Source of the DNA: Scleroderma bovista | Taxonomy: Eukaryota; Basidiomycota; Agaricomycetes; Boletales; Sclerodermataceae | Length of the DNA stretch: 64,000 nucleotides | Direction: 5' to 3' | NCBI GenBank assembly: GCA_037178675.1 | Contig: JAYMGJ010000473.1 | Location: 124,001 to 188,000, forward strand | In this document: piece by piece, positions 1 to 10,725 of the stretch | How the letters are laid out: every line of letters begins with the position of its first letter | How positions within the stretch are numbered: position 1 is the stretch's first letter | The notes under the pieces: generated by a model | Told to the model about the DNA's origin: nothing | Seen by the model: only the letters and a program-made list of their open reading frames with translations | Databases searched by the model: none | Translations under genes and position numbers: made by a program

Positions 1-508
1 TCCTGCTGGACGACTCCATAGTAGGGCAATCTGCGATATCGGCCAGAGTCGATGAGTGCGCTGAGCAAGGTTTGGGCACATTGGCCGGTTGTCTGCTAGA
101 CAACTTAGCGGTGGAGCATTCTCCGACGTTGCCTAAAGTCGATGGTTGTGCTGGGTGGGGATCATACAACTGGAGACGGCCGAGGCTGTGAGTGATGTCG
201 GACAGGGGAAGAGTAGTAAGTGCACCAGCTATAAGGTCATTGCTGGGTCCATTTTCCTGGTAATCAGCACGCGATTTCCATAGCTTGTCGGCACCAGCCC
301 TCTGGTTAGGTCCGTCGTCTGTAAGGGTAAGGCCAAAGAGGTGACCAGCAAGGTCATCGCTAGCAAAACCTTTGTGCCTCGAGCGCTCTTCTTGAACCCT
401 GTTCACATGTACAGGCATGAGCCGTGTATCCATCAAGACGCCATCAACATCTCTTTCAAGACACTCTTCACATTTGCACCGTTTGAAAACAGCACGAGCA
501 GCAGGCAT
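1..508 (-). CDS. N-terminal part of a CxC-type zinc-motif protein, probably transposon-related (partial, runs off the window)
   Basis: A reading frame opens with ATG at 508 and has no stop through base 1, so at least 169 residues are present and the rest lies outside the window. The start reads MPAARAVFKRCKCEEC, a Cys-x-Cys-x2-Cys cluster at residues 11-15, followed by a V-G-V-x-M-D-x-R stretch and a His about 25 residues on. This C-C-C-H spacing is what I associate with the N-terminus of large CACTA/Tnp2-like or KDZ-like transposase families of mushrooms; that link is inference. The remaining visible part is hydrophilic and shows no further domain. A damaged second copy of the same N-terminus lies just upstream (815-1003), so the start is at a locally duplicated spot. 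Confidence 0.5.
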   Translation of the reverse strand, partial: MPAARAVFKRCKCEECLERDVDGVLMDTRLMPVHVNRVQEERSRHKGFASDDLAGHLFGLTLTDDGPNQRAGADKLWKSRADYQENGPSNDLIAGALTTLPLSDITHSLGRLQLYDPHPAQPSTLGNVGECSTAKLSSRQPANVPKPCSAHSSTLADIADCPTMESSSR

Positions 509-814
509 GTGTAATCTTGGTTTTAAATCAATTTGGCAGCAGCTATGGTTAATGAAGACGAACACACCAGAGGACAGGTAGGATGGGCTTTGCAAGTGAG
601 ATGAGTGATCATAGTGTATTTATAAGAAAAACGCACGCACTCAACAAACGGATCTCTCATATTCAGAGGCGAATACAAGGGTATTCTAGATAGAGAACAA
701 CAGTGAATAAAGGCATTAGCACTGCGACAGATACAGATACACGCCTGAACAAGAACGACATCTGACGACATCGAGACTTAATGGCGATCTAAATCTGGAT
801 GGAGAATAAGGGTG

Positions 815-1003
815 TTAGCGCTGCAAAAGAAATAATACACAAACGAACAAGGCGGACCCGATGGCATCGTGGCGACAACGTAAATCTGGATAGAGAATCA
901 GGTGGGCGAGAATGAGCCGCGAATCCATGGAGATCCCATCGGGATTTTTGTGAATACATTCCTCGCATTTGCATCGTTTGAATATGGGGCACGAGGGAGG
1001 CAT
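815..1003 (-). pseudogene. Broken duplicate of the CxC zinc-motif N-terminus
   Basis: A frame starting at 1003 reads MPPSCPIFKRCKCEEC and then a matching x-D-G-x-x-M-D-x-R-L segment, clearly related to the start of the minus-strand gene at 508. After about 35 residues the similarity is lost and the frame ends at 815. It lies about 500 bp upstream of, and in the same direction as, the better copy. The simplest reading is a tandem duplication or two copies of one element, the distal one truncated. It could also be an alternative upstream exon of the same gene, which transcripts would settle. Confidence 0.45.
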
Positions 1004-1329
1004 ATCGTCGGAAACCGAATAGGGATCAAGCAATGGCCACTCACCGCACAACAAATACAACACATATGATGGTTGGAGAGGGCGCCTTGATTAATTGATT
1101 GAGTCATAGCAACAGACATTGACTAACGCACGTACCGTTATTGTGATTGCCGTTAGTGGAAAGCGTTGTACGAATAAGACGTCTAGAGACCATTAGTGTT
1201 GTAGTGACTCAGGCTGGAAGGTGCACAGCACTGCGCTGTTCAGCATGGACTTCCAGTATTCTAACAGCACTGTTCATTATCGCGCTATTCATTATCCCTA
1301 TTATCCATTACCACTACTACACAAAACTA

Positions 1330-1412
1330 CTGTACGGGGAAGTGAAGGAGGAAAAGAAAAGGAAAGCGGAGCTTGAAATGCTTATAAACTGAAACGTACT
1401 CACAGTCACGTG
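1330..1412. repeat. Diverged half-arm of the foldback element found at 10.1-10.5 kb
   Basis: The A-rich stretch ending in GAAATGCTTATAAACTGAAA and CACGTG closely matches the inner part of each arm of the inverted repeat at 10,099-10,458. By eye the best part is about 47 bp with only a few substitutions (1,357-1,405). Only one arm is present here. It reads as a relic of the same repeat family. Confidence 0.55.
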
Positions 1413-1637
1413 CATGGGAGACCAAATTCCGCTAACTGGGAACTAGCAACAGAAAAGGGAAATGCATATACACAAGGAAATAAGAATGAAGTTATGATGC
1501 TAATGGGTCCATGTAATAGAGGAAAAATTGTCAAGGAGTGTTAGGTGTCCGTAGAGAGTCGTAGGTAAGCCGAATGAAATCGCGGGTATGAAAGAAAAAA
1601 AGAATGCAGAAATCAGCGCTATATGCAAGCTGTAGGT

Positions 1638-3740
1638 TCAGATGGTTGGGAAGTCCACTATTGGTCCTCGCCCATTGCAGCAAGCGCGTATGTTCTCTAA
1701 ACCTTCGTATCCCTCATCCGATTTGGATTCTCCGTGTAACTCGAAGTCTAGCTCCGCATCCTCGTGGTTGTTGCCTCCCACATGCTCGAACGACCGGGTC
1801 AGGCTGTATGGGCTTTCAGGAGCAGCCCGACGCAGATATCCCGCTGCAGGTGTACCAGAACGCTTGCCAGCTGACCCTCTAACAGAAAGCTGTGAGCAAC
1901 TCCGCTTCCCCTTGGGAGTTGTGCTGAATGCACCACCATTGTGACTGCTCCTCCTACTGCACTGGCTTTGTGGGCTCGAATCCGGGTGGCGATGGTCATC
2001 GTCCGTGAATTCCGCAGCAAGGGACATAGGGCTGCTTAAGCCTGGCGCTTCGCCCGGAGCTCCAAGCAGATTCGGACGAGAAAGCAGGTATTTAAGAGCC
2101 TAAAAAGGTGGTTTACTAGGTCTCAAAACCAGTCTCGTGCGTTACTTACATTGAGCCAGATCTCGTGTCGCTCCTTGGTCGGTGCGGTGATCTTCATCTC
2201 TCGATGCGTTGTCGAAATCACGATGCTATACTGGTACAAATTGGGCGGCATGGGGTTGGGATCTAAGACAGCACGGATGCCCTCGATATATGCTACACGA
2301 GGGCAAAAGATGACTCGGCGAATACAGTAGAATTAATTGTGTTTACTTACCACACTTGGAACTAGACCCCGATACGTTGTTTGAACCTGGATCTGCAGAA
2401 CTCCAGTAAAGGTTCTTGGTATATGGATGTACCCAGAAAAACCGCTGGTGCCGTTTCTCTCTGTATCCTTTGCGAATCGTACGACGAGTATACTTGTACA
2501 ACCACTCCCCTATCATAATCTGCGTGATGGCATGAATAGGTTGCTCTATGGCTTTGCCAGTTGCATTTGGTGTTGTGCGACAGTTCATGAAGACGCTGTG
2601 GTCCGACGACATGGACGACTGCGGAGATAAGGCACTACAATCTGATGCAAGGGATGTACTTGAGAGTTTCCTGCGTTCATGCTCCCGCACACTCCAGGAA
2701 GGCAGGCCTGACGGCGCTTGAGAGTTCTGAGCGTGTGCAGCTGCGTTCGCTGCAGATCGGAAACTGCTCGTCGAGGGTGGCTGGCGCAGATTTGACAGCG
2801 GGGGCATACTTGATCCGTGCTGTCTTGGACCATAGGTTCCTCTGGGGTGCACAGAAAGCATGGCACCAATGGGTGTTGTTGCGCGGTGGATTAGTTCTCG
2901 TGGAGGGGGCGATGATGGGCGTGGCGGCACGTCCGAAGCTGATGACATGGTTGCCCCCCTTCTCTCCGGGATGAAAGAAGGCGGAGGCAGACGCGGTGGC
3001 GGCGGCAGCACCATCATGGGTGAACGTGTCTTGTCTACAACAGATGGTACAGCCGAAGTCGTGCGCTGGCGACGCGCTGCTTCATCGGTGATAGACGATT
3101 CGATAGACTGGCGGCGATTAGACTGTGACTGTGAGGGGAGTGGTCGAATGACACAAAAAGTTGCCGTAGAATCCCGGGGGGTCCCTCCTGACATGGGTGA
3201 AGAGGGTGGTGGCGAGCTGGCGGGGGCGAACTGGAATTTTCCACCCGTCGAACTCACTCTGAACAGTCCCATCGGAGAGGTAGGAACGGGAGGAACAGAT
3301 GAGGTCGACGTGTCTGCCTGACCAGAAGGGGGAATGGGGATCGAAGTGCTGGGGGGTGTAGTAGGTACTGGCTCGTCCGTCTGGATGCACATTTCCTTGA
3401 CTTCAGGTCTCAGTTGTTCGATATACTTGATGACCTCGACCTCAACGATCTTGACTTCCTCCCCAAAGGCAGCGGAGATACCCCTTTCCTCATACTGAAG
3501 GACAGGTTGGTAGACTCCGTGGCCCTCCGGCAAGGACTCCATCGAAGCCATACCAGCACGACTCGACATACGAGAAGCCTTTATACTTGTAGGGGAGAAG
3601 GTACGAGGGAAGCCACCCAGGGGCATCGAGGGCAACTGGGCAGGGAACTCGACATTGGCATTTGGAGCAGGGAAAATATGTTCGTCCATGTGGTCGACAA
3701 CGACGTATTCATCCATCTGACGCGGCGTCTCCGAAGTCAT
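1638..3740 (-). CDS. Num1/Mcp5-type PH-domain cortical anchor protein
   Basis: Three exons (3740-2351, 2292-2150, 2099-1638) join in frame to 664 codons plus stop, with GT-AG introns of 58 and 50 nt. The first ~400 residues are Ser/Pro-rich and disordered. Residues about 405-525 form the Mcp5/Num1-type pleckstrin homology domain: the I-G-E-W-L-Y-K-Y-T-R-R segment, then H-Q-R-F-F-W-V-H-P-Y, the L-Y-W-S-S-A-D-P-G-S motif at the first splice site, and a final A-P-T-K-E-R-H-E-I-W-L helix in exon 2. Family members (ApsA, Num1, Mcp5) tether mitochondria and dynein to the plasma membrane through phosphoinositides, so a cortical role is likely. Known homologues are usually much longer and carry N-terminal coiled coils. 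None is visible upstream, so this is either a short paralogue or has unrecognised 5' exons; the frame stays open upstream of the chosen ATG. Confidence 0.8.
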
Positions 3741-4088
3741 GACACACTCGACGTTGAGCAGAGTTGAACCTGGGCTAGCCGTACGACAGGGCGAGGTTGG
3801 CCTATGCCCGTTGTAGTTTTCTTTTGTGCATTTGGTTTACGAACTATGGACGTAGTCTCAACTAATGAAGATATGTTCCTATGCTCATTCATTTTCCCCC
3901 ATAGTATGCAAAATGGCAAACATTAGGGACCCAGAAAAGATGATGATTGTGATACCTAGCATAGAGTCGGATGGGAGAAATCGGCGTGCGATGTCAATTG
4001 AAGCTGCAAGGGCAAACATAACTAATGCTCCGACGGTGAATCGGACAAGAGCCTATGGTATCCACGATAAGCTTAGTAGTTTGTATGT

Positions 4089-4360
4089 GACAAGGCACCT
4101 ACATCGACACATTGCTTCTTCCTGTCCTCCTTGTGCGACTTGGGGGTAATCTATGATATCATTAAACTTCTGTAGTTCATATCGTGTCAAGCACCTACAT
4201 CAACACGGTGCTTCTCCCTGTCCTCCCTGTCCAGCTTGGAAGTAATCTATGATATCAATAAGCTTGACCCTGACTACGGATGACTTAGTACCATTGTAAA
4301 CTTTTTCCCCATGTTCTCCCTGTGCAACTTGAGGGTAATCTATATTGTTGTTAAGCTTGT
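4089..4360. repeat. Three diverged copies of a ~97-bp direct repeat
   Basis: Segments at about 4,089-4,168 and 4,186-4,262 share the order CACCTACATC, then a CTTCxCCCTGTCCTCC core, then GTAATCTATGATATCA. A third, shorter copy (4,303-4,357) keeps only the CCCTGT...ACTTGAGGGTAATCTAT part. The copies sit in DNA with no convincing gene, upstream of the PH-domain gene. No terminal repeats or coding capacity are seen. Confidence 0.5.
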
Positions 4361-4617
4361 GTTGACCCAGATTATGGGCGACTCACCTTTCTTCTTTGTT
4401 GCATAGTCGTAAGCTTGAGATGTTAGCGACGAAGCTGCAATTTATAAACCCTGGTAACAATTGGGCCGTGTATGGCTGCAAGCATTTGTTAGGTTGAAAT
4501 TTGCAAAGCTTATAACCGTGGGACCATCAGGTGAGCTAACACACTATGTGGCGTACAATAAGTTGGTGAGGTAATTTACAAAGAGAAAGACAAAGACGCT
4601 ACTTGGCAACAAGTGAA

Positions 4618-5062
4618 TTACAATGTCAGGGACTGCAGTTCGGCAGGAAGCTCTGTGTCTACACTGGGTAAAATAATCGGGTTGATACGACTAACACAGG
4701 AACAACTAAATCAAAATCAACTGAATTTATCACAGACCCAAAGATCTCAAGAGTACTTACAGAAGGAAGACAAGGTGCCCTTCGTCGTTGTCGGCGGGGT
4801 CATCCTCCATCTCGATTGAGTTATTGTCATCATTCTTTTTATCAACGGCGATTCCAACTAATAGAATTCCCTAAAAGCAATGAGGGAAGGTAACACATAA
4901 GGATGAAAAGACTGACACCGAGGCGTTCAGTCGCCTTTATTTCACCATACTTGATAGTACTGAAACCATCCCAAAAAAAAAACACGAGTACCAGCCTAGG
5001 TTCTTGGGGATGAGCAGAGTTCAAACATTATATGTACCAGCACTTACAGTGAGGACGTTCAT
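4618..5062 (-). CDS. Small spliced gene, 65-residue hydrophobic-start protein, unknown
   Basis: Exons 5062-5048, 4870-4761 and 4690-4618 join with intact phase to 65 codons plus stop using good donors (GTAAGT twice) and acceptors (TTTTAG, GTGTTAG). The product begins MNVLTGILLVGIAV, a short hydrophobic segment, followed by an acidic D/E/N-rich stretch and a Pro/Leu tail. I do not recognise the family. The phase-consistent splicing and protein-like composition are the only support; an extra exon inside the 177-nt first intron is possible. It may be a fragment of a larger gene. Confidence 0.35.
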
Positions 5063-5219
5063 ATTTAGTGATGGTGAGGCGAGGGCTCTCGCCTGTACGA
5101 TGCAGTCTTATAATGGTCGTTGGCTATATGCTCGTGCCAGCCGCATGCATCGGTAATCATGTCCTTGCAGGCATTTTACAGGTATTTTACATCATACAAC
5201 GCCCGCACGTATACACAGC

Positions 5220-5320
5220 CTAGCTTATTTGTATCATACACACGTCATACACAGTCCAGCCCATACACACGTCATACACATACACAATCCAGCCTATGTC
5301 ATATCGCCACATATAGTCCA
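5220..5320. repeat. Short CATACACACGTCATACAC-type repeats
   Basis: The stretch contains several near-copies of CATACACACGTCATACACA and CAGTCCAGCC in tandem. It is low-complexity spacer DNA between two small minus-strand genes; nothing else is seen in it. Confidence 0.4.
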
Positions 5321-5528
5321 GGCTTTGGTAAGAAAACTATATTACGATTGGGAGACAGACTGTTCCCATGCGCCAGGCATGAGTTTGATAGGTCGATCTG
5401 CTCGGAATGTTAGTTTTGTTCTTCCTCGGGATGGGGTGGCAAGTACCGGTCTGTTCCGCATACAATCGAGACTTCACAGCTGTTGACATCTCAGGGGGGG
5501 TTCGCTGTGTTGGAGTTGGCCAGCAGCA

Positions 5529-6363
5529 TTAAGTATCCAAGCAAGGACTTGCCTGATCTATGAAAGATCGCTCTATGACATTCAGGGTGAAGTCAAAGGC
5601 CTCAGATAAACCAAATTCTATCTGATTGGAGAGACTAGCATCCAACCGACAAGCATACTTTTGTAAATTGTGGTGAATCGCATTTTGGATGCTCTGCTTC
5701 AACCCAGGGGGAATACAAGGATTCAAGGGTGGATGTCCAAGTGGAGTGGGACCAGAAGGACTGTCGGGGGTACCATCGAGGCCCAGAAGCCCTGCAGGAT
5801 GGCCATGGCCATCGCGAATTGAATGTACAGGGGGGCGATCAACAGCCGTAAGGAAACTTGGATCCTATATCTGGTTAGGCAACATACATTTCAAAAAATT
5901 CTGGCTTGCGTACCTTGCTCATCTCGCCTGAGTGGTGATCCCACACCACCGCATTTTGACGAGTGAGAGGAGTGCGGCTAAAAGAAGCTTTATTTGCCGA
6001 AGTGGTGGATGAAGTGTTAGAGGTAGACTTTGTCGTACCATTCCCGTCTAAGTTATGTTATCAGTAAGAGAAGCCAGTAGACAGACAAATCATACCCATG
6101 GATTGGACGTGAACAGAGGGGGATATAGCAGTGTGGAAGCTCGAGTCCTTTAATGATGTTATAGCAAGCATCTAGAACAGTACTGACATACATACCTCAC
6201 TCGTTCGGCTTGGGCTGTCCCAAGTCATCGCCTTGCTGCGGGTGAGGCGGGTCGGGGTGGAAGACATTGACTTGGTCGATGATTTATCACCCAATGGAGC
6301 CCGATATGGTCGAAATCGCGTACATGATCGTTTTTCACACAGAGAGTTGGAATCTTGTCTCAT
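5529..6363 (-). CDS. Hypothetical spliced protein, 229 residues
   Basis: Four exons (6363-6196, 6147-6096, 6047-5914, 5864-5529) fit together without a phase error and give 229 codons plus stop. The N-terminal half is Ser/Thr/Arg-rich. The C-terminal exon has a Pro/Gly-rich linker followed by a helical segment, roughly residues 170-225, with the pattern L-K-Q-S-I-Q-N-A-I-H-H-N-L-Q-K-Y. I do not recognise a domain. The last exon ends with CAG followed by GCAAGT, so a GC donor and a further 3' exon are possible. The gene shares direction with the PH-domain gene and lies in repeat-rich DNA typical of lineage-specific mushroom genes. Confidence 0.5.
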
Positions 6364-6631
6364 GGTGGTCCTGGGTGCATGGTGGAGGATAAGGCATCGT
6401 ATTATAAAGGTAAGGCAAATGTGCGGATCACTAACCAGTCTCAACCAACAATCAGATTCACCCAAAAAATCACCGGGCGACAAAAAGGCCCTACGAGGTA
6501 AGGCGAATATGCGGATCGCGGATCACTCACCAGAACCCCTGCAAAGACAATAACATTGGGAACTTATCGTCGCCGCCTGAGGCCATACACCTGAATGGCT
6601 GGGTCTCGTTCACTACCGGTGCCCCCTAGTA

Positions 6632-6840
6632 AATCACCGTACGATAATAACTGTCACCAAAGTTGGTAAGTGATAAGTGGTGCAATTAAAGCTTAATAAA
6701 GCTTAATATTCACCTCGCAACCATAATTAGAGCTTACCCACCATTGTTCAATCACCGGGTGATAATAACTGTCACCAAAGTTAGTAAGTGGTGCATCAGA
6801 ATGTGCAATGCAATTTAGAGCTTACCCACGATTGTTCACC
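6632..6840. repeat. Pair of diverged direct repeats
   Basis: A unit with ATCACCG...GATAATAACTGTCACC and AAGTTxGTAAGTG occurs at about 6,632-6,684 and 6,751-6,795. A second shared block (TAGAGCTTACCCACxATTGTTCA) occurs at about 6,729-6,750 and 6,817-6,838. The region holds no convincing gene; AT-rich spacer continues to about 7,090. Confidence 0.5.
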
Positions 6841-7095
6841 ATACCTACCATCAGTATCTCAATGAAAATGTTAACAACGCGCAATTTAATACTCGCCTTG
6901 CAACCATAGCCACCCATAGTATCCAAACACCGCTTATCACCGATGAAATGAAAGCTAAAAACGATCACAACGCACAACAAGAAATATAACAAGCGACAGA
7001 ATGCATGAAAGCGAAAAAATGTTAACACAAGGCGCACAGCAATGATGAAGGATGGAGTACGATTACAGGACAACAAAAGTGTATCCTAGCTACCC

Positions 7096-7268
7096 ATGAT
7101 AGATAAATGGTGGAGCGGGCAGGACAGGAGGAACATTGGCCTTAGCATGAACTTATCACCCTTCAAGTCAGCGAACAAGTACAGTTTGGCAGGTCGCTTT
7201 TCCGCTCACCAAGACGCCATATTATGCTTGGCCATTTCGGACTCTGGTGGTCTTCTTGCAAGTGGAGG
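7096..7268 (+). pseudogene. WD40-repeat gene fragment (first repeat only)
   Basis: The frame from 7096 ends in a segment with the order F-S-A-H-Q-D-A-I-L-C-L-A and S-G-G-L-L-A-S-G-G, the start of a WD40 blade (GH dipeptide position, then the LASGG turn). The exon is followed by GTAAGC, a plausible donor, but no further blade is found downstream; 7,270-7,950 holds no recognisable coding sequence. WD40 genes with this N-terminal pattern form a large family in mushrooms. I read this as a truncated copy. Confidence 0.4.
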
Positions 7269-7953
7269 TAAGCAGTCATCCTACGGCCTAGCAGGAAGTC
7301 GACTTTGTACATGGCCCATGACGGTGTTTAGATGGAGCTGGATGGTTATGAGACTGGATGGGGTTATTGCTGATCCTCTTTAAATACACTTCAACCAGCA
7401 ATAATGGTGGTCGAAGTAGGTTGGAGTAGATCAAACACGGACCCCCTCGCTCAACGTCGCCCGACAATAAACCTTTACGTCGGTCGCTGCAACACGAAAA
7501 ACCGCCCGATCAAAAAATACTTGGTGATTAAAGGGTGTGATAAATGCCTGTTCATAAGCCCGTTAATCATTGCCGTATGGAATGAAAGCATGACTACTTC
7601 CCTTAAAGTGGCACCCTTGGACGGACAGGGGTCGGAGGTTTTTTCCAAGGCCTACAGGAGGAATTAATTGCTTGACAATAAATAATAAAGCTTATTAGGC
7701 AACCACAGTATTGTCTTTATAAATTAAAATTCTATGTTAAAATTCTATGTTAGACGCCAATCTCGATTCCATGATTATGTACAGTTGGTAACCACTAGCC
7801 TACACCACACTTATTGAACTCAAATGCAGCACAAATATCAGAAAAAGGGAAAGTTTCACCTCCCTCTGTAACAACCTGTGCAGTTTTCCTGCGACACTCC
7901 TTTATCCGTACTATGTTCCCTGCTTTGGCTCCCTTCAACACTAAACACAAGTG

Positions 7954-9803
7954 TCATTTCCCAGAAGGATTTGCCGGTGTAAGATAGTGACCGGGGATTG
8001 TCAGATGTTGAATACCCGCGCCTCTATTGTGTCCTGTCACTGTAACACAAACAGAACCAGGAGGCGCGCAGCCATCCTTACCGCAAAATCGGTCGGGACA
8101 TACAGTCCGTATGACACGATTACCCAATGACACCTGAGTAAACTGAAGACTAACGTTGAAGCCCAGGTGTACGGACGTGAAGTCGCAAAAAGTGTCTTGG
8201 AAAAGCCATGGCACTTTGCCTATGCCATCTTTAATAAACTGGAATACAATAAGGTAAAAACGTACCGTAATCAAGGGTGTCGTTCTTGTTTGAAGTGGAG
8301 AACTGGGCGACATCGTTGGGGAGCCCCTCTGGTGGGACAGTGATGTCGTCGGGGGTTATTACCCATGGAGCTTCAAGAGGTGCATCTGAAGGGGCTGGGG
8401 AGGTGGTGGGGTGGCAGTACGAAAGGGAACAGGTGCCATCGTAAACGATCGGCTGTGGAGGGACATCAGTCTCCACAGCGAATGTGCAGGTAGTGTTGTG
8501 CCGTCTAGTAGCAAACCGGTTCTGCGATGGGTATTAGAGGCGCTAACGTTATAAATAACGAAAACTGACGGTGTCGCAATCTGGCTGTTCTTCAACTGGA
8601 TCAATTGATGGCCGAATAATGCCACCGAACTGGTCGTCCTGCCGATGGAATGCAGCGTTGCGTGAGTGCCCTTTTTGTCACCACTTATGACCCAGACATC
8701 ACGACCAATGAAGCTTGATAGCTCGGAGTCGGAACATTCCTTGATCTTGCGGCACAGTGTGATAGGCATGGTGATCTAGGCCAAAAGATGAATAAGAATG
8801 AGAAAAGGAAAGGAGTAATTCACCCGTTTTCCATCTGCCGAACAAACCATCTCAATGAGGGCTTTAGTGAAATCTACTGTGTTCACTACTCCCTGGCAAC
8901 GGTGCCATTTCCCCCTGGCCACCTCCACAATATCACCCACCGCGACATTATACCCCTTATCCTTTGACAGAGATAGCGTATGTGGGGCTGGCTCGACGCG
9001 GAGGTCACATAAATCCATCATGTCGACACCGTGTCCAGTATCGGTACCAACACTGTCGTCCCAATACACCGCAATTCGACCGTCGGGAGTGATCCACTCG
9101 ATGGTCCCCCTTTTACCAACGTATTGTCCATTACACACCACTGCCACATCACCTGCCAGCACTCCCTCTTCCTCATCTCTTGAAAGCGAGGGGAGTGGTA
9201 AGTAGGCATGTCCGTGGACGTGCTCAGTACTGCGAGACCACACGTGTTCTTGCGAGTAGCTCTGTACGAGGTACTTAGATACTTCGACCTATCCAGTTTG
9301 TCAGAATGGAGCACAATGATTTATAATAACTCACATCATCTGACGTCCTGTTCTCCTGTATGATGGCTACGGCAATTGTGTCCTCCCACACAGCGACAAC
9401 ATACCCAGTGTCCCCACCAAATGGGCCTGCTATGATCTTCACCGCGTTTCCTAGGCTGAATTTCCTCCGTAATTCTCGCAGACTACAGTCAAAGGCATGG
9501 TCGTCGCAAACAACGATGGCTGTTCGTTTAGCCAAATCGATGTCACGGAGCCCCTTCACAATCCATCGGCGTCATCAGCCCCGGTAGCTGTTCTAACATC
9601 ACCGAAACAATCATGTATTGTTTGATGACCTCGGACACGTGTGGCAGTTTGGCTTTTGACTCAGTATACGACAAGAACTCCGGGAGATCTTCAATCTGCG
9701 GCTTAATCCATCTGATAATGGCATCGTCTCTCTCCTCCTCAGTCGTGAGCCGGACTTGGTTAGGAGGACGCGTCAGACGGTAGTTTGGGGTTTCGGACTC
9801 CAC
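7954..9803 (-). CDS. Spt5-like KOW-motif protein, Agaricomycete-expanded family (possibly damaged)
   Basis: Several exons encode a chain of KOW-type SH3-like units: one around 9,440-9,335 (L-G-N-A-V-K-I-I-A-G-P-F-G-G-D-T-G-Y-V), one around 9,190-9,060 (G-D-V-A-V-V-C-N-G-Q-Y-V-G-K-R-G-T-I-E-W), one around 8,960-8,830 (V-G-D-I-V-E-V-A-R-G-K-W), one around 8,700-8,600, and a C-terminal exon (8228-7954) ending in P-A-N-P-S-G-K. The K-Y-L-V-Q-S-Y linker after the first unit resembles NGN/KOW proteins related to transcription elongation factor Spt5. Clear exon borders are 9335/9288 and 8824/8775. Two frame changes, near 9,545 and near 8,400 in a C-rich run, are not explained by good introns, so this copy may be a pseudogene. 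Genes of this type are numerous in mushroom genomes and their role is unknown. Confidence 0.55.
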
Positions 9804-10098
9804 CGTTAATCCTAGGTTGGATGTTCAGAGACCCATCGAAATGGATGGGAAACATGTACCAGAGGCTAACTCTTCATATGGGCTGGACATTTCTGGCGGA
9901 AAGGTTGAAAAAAAAAATGAGATGACGGGTGGAAATGAAGGTTGAGAAGACAAACCGTCACAGGGTGCATGTACATTGACAATAGCCATTTTAGTAACGC
10001 CCAGCCAACGTCGTGACGCTTGCAACGATTGTCATTCTACTATCGTTAGCATTCGTTCTGCGACGAAGTTTTCCGTTTCATTGTGGTTGTTTGAACTG

Positions 10099-10458
10099 TA
10101 CTACTCTAACTAACACTAGGTAGCAAACAACTACTATCGGTACACTCGCTAGTACTATCGCTATACATGGTATCGGACAGTGGGGGGGAACATGAAAGTA
10201 GAAAAGAGAAAAGCCAGTGGAGTTTGAAATGCTTATAAACTGAAATGTACTCACCGTCACGTGAGGCCACCACCACCAGTCGGTCAATGGCCTCACGTGA
10301 TGGTGAGTACATTTCAGTTTATAAGCATTTCAAACTCCACTGGCTTTTCTCTTTTCTACTTTCATGTTCCCCCCCACTGTCCGATACCATGTATAGTGAT
10401 AGTACTAGCGAGTGTACCGATAGTAGTTGTTCGCTACCTAGTGTTAGTTGGAGTAGTA
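10099..10458. repeat. Foldback inverted repeat, ~171-bp arms around an 18-bp spacer
   Basis: The left arm (10,099-10,269) and right arm (10,288-10,458) are near-perfect reverse complements, differing at only a handful of bases. The symmetry is centred near 10,278. The arms contain CACGTGA next to the centre and a run of Cs/Gs. Both arms carry the same open frame by symmetry, which should not be read as two genes. One diverged arm also occurs at about 1.36-1.41 kb, so this is a member of a dispersed family: a foldback MITE or an inverted pair of a short element. No target duplication is evident at the ends. Confidence 0.85.
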
Positions 10459-10725
10459 TTTTGTATTGTATTATTAGCGTAGTAGGAACTATCTATCGTA
10501 GTAGTGTTGTAACGAATAATTTTTGACAATATCAAGCAAAACAATAGAAGTCCCTATTGCACGTCACCAAGTTTATCGTTGCCCTAGGTATGGTGTCCTT
10601 GTCGTATCCTGCCATCTCTAATTGATTAATTAAGTTCAGGCACTGGAACGTAGCTTTGACAATCCTAATTGCAATGTCCATGCGATTCCAGATGGGACCT
10701 GGATACACTATTGTATACTGGTAAG

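Noticed and set aside
7404..7667. An 87-codon plus-strand frame after the WD40 fragment
   Set aside because: No WD40 continuation or other domain, and no splice link to the fragment.
10106..10526. Mirror-image open frames on both strands with the same protein
   Set aside because: They are produced by the inverted repeat itself and by symmetry would always come in pairs.
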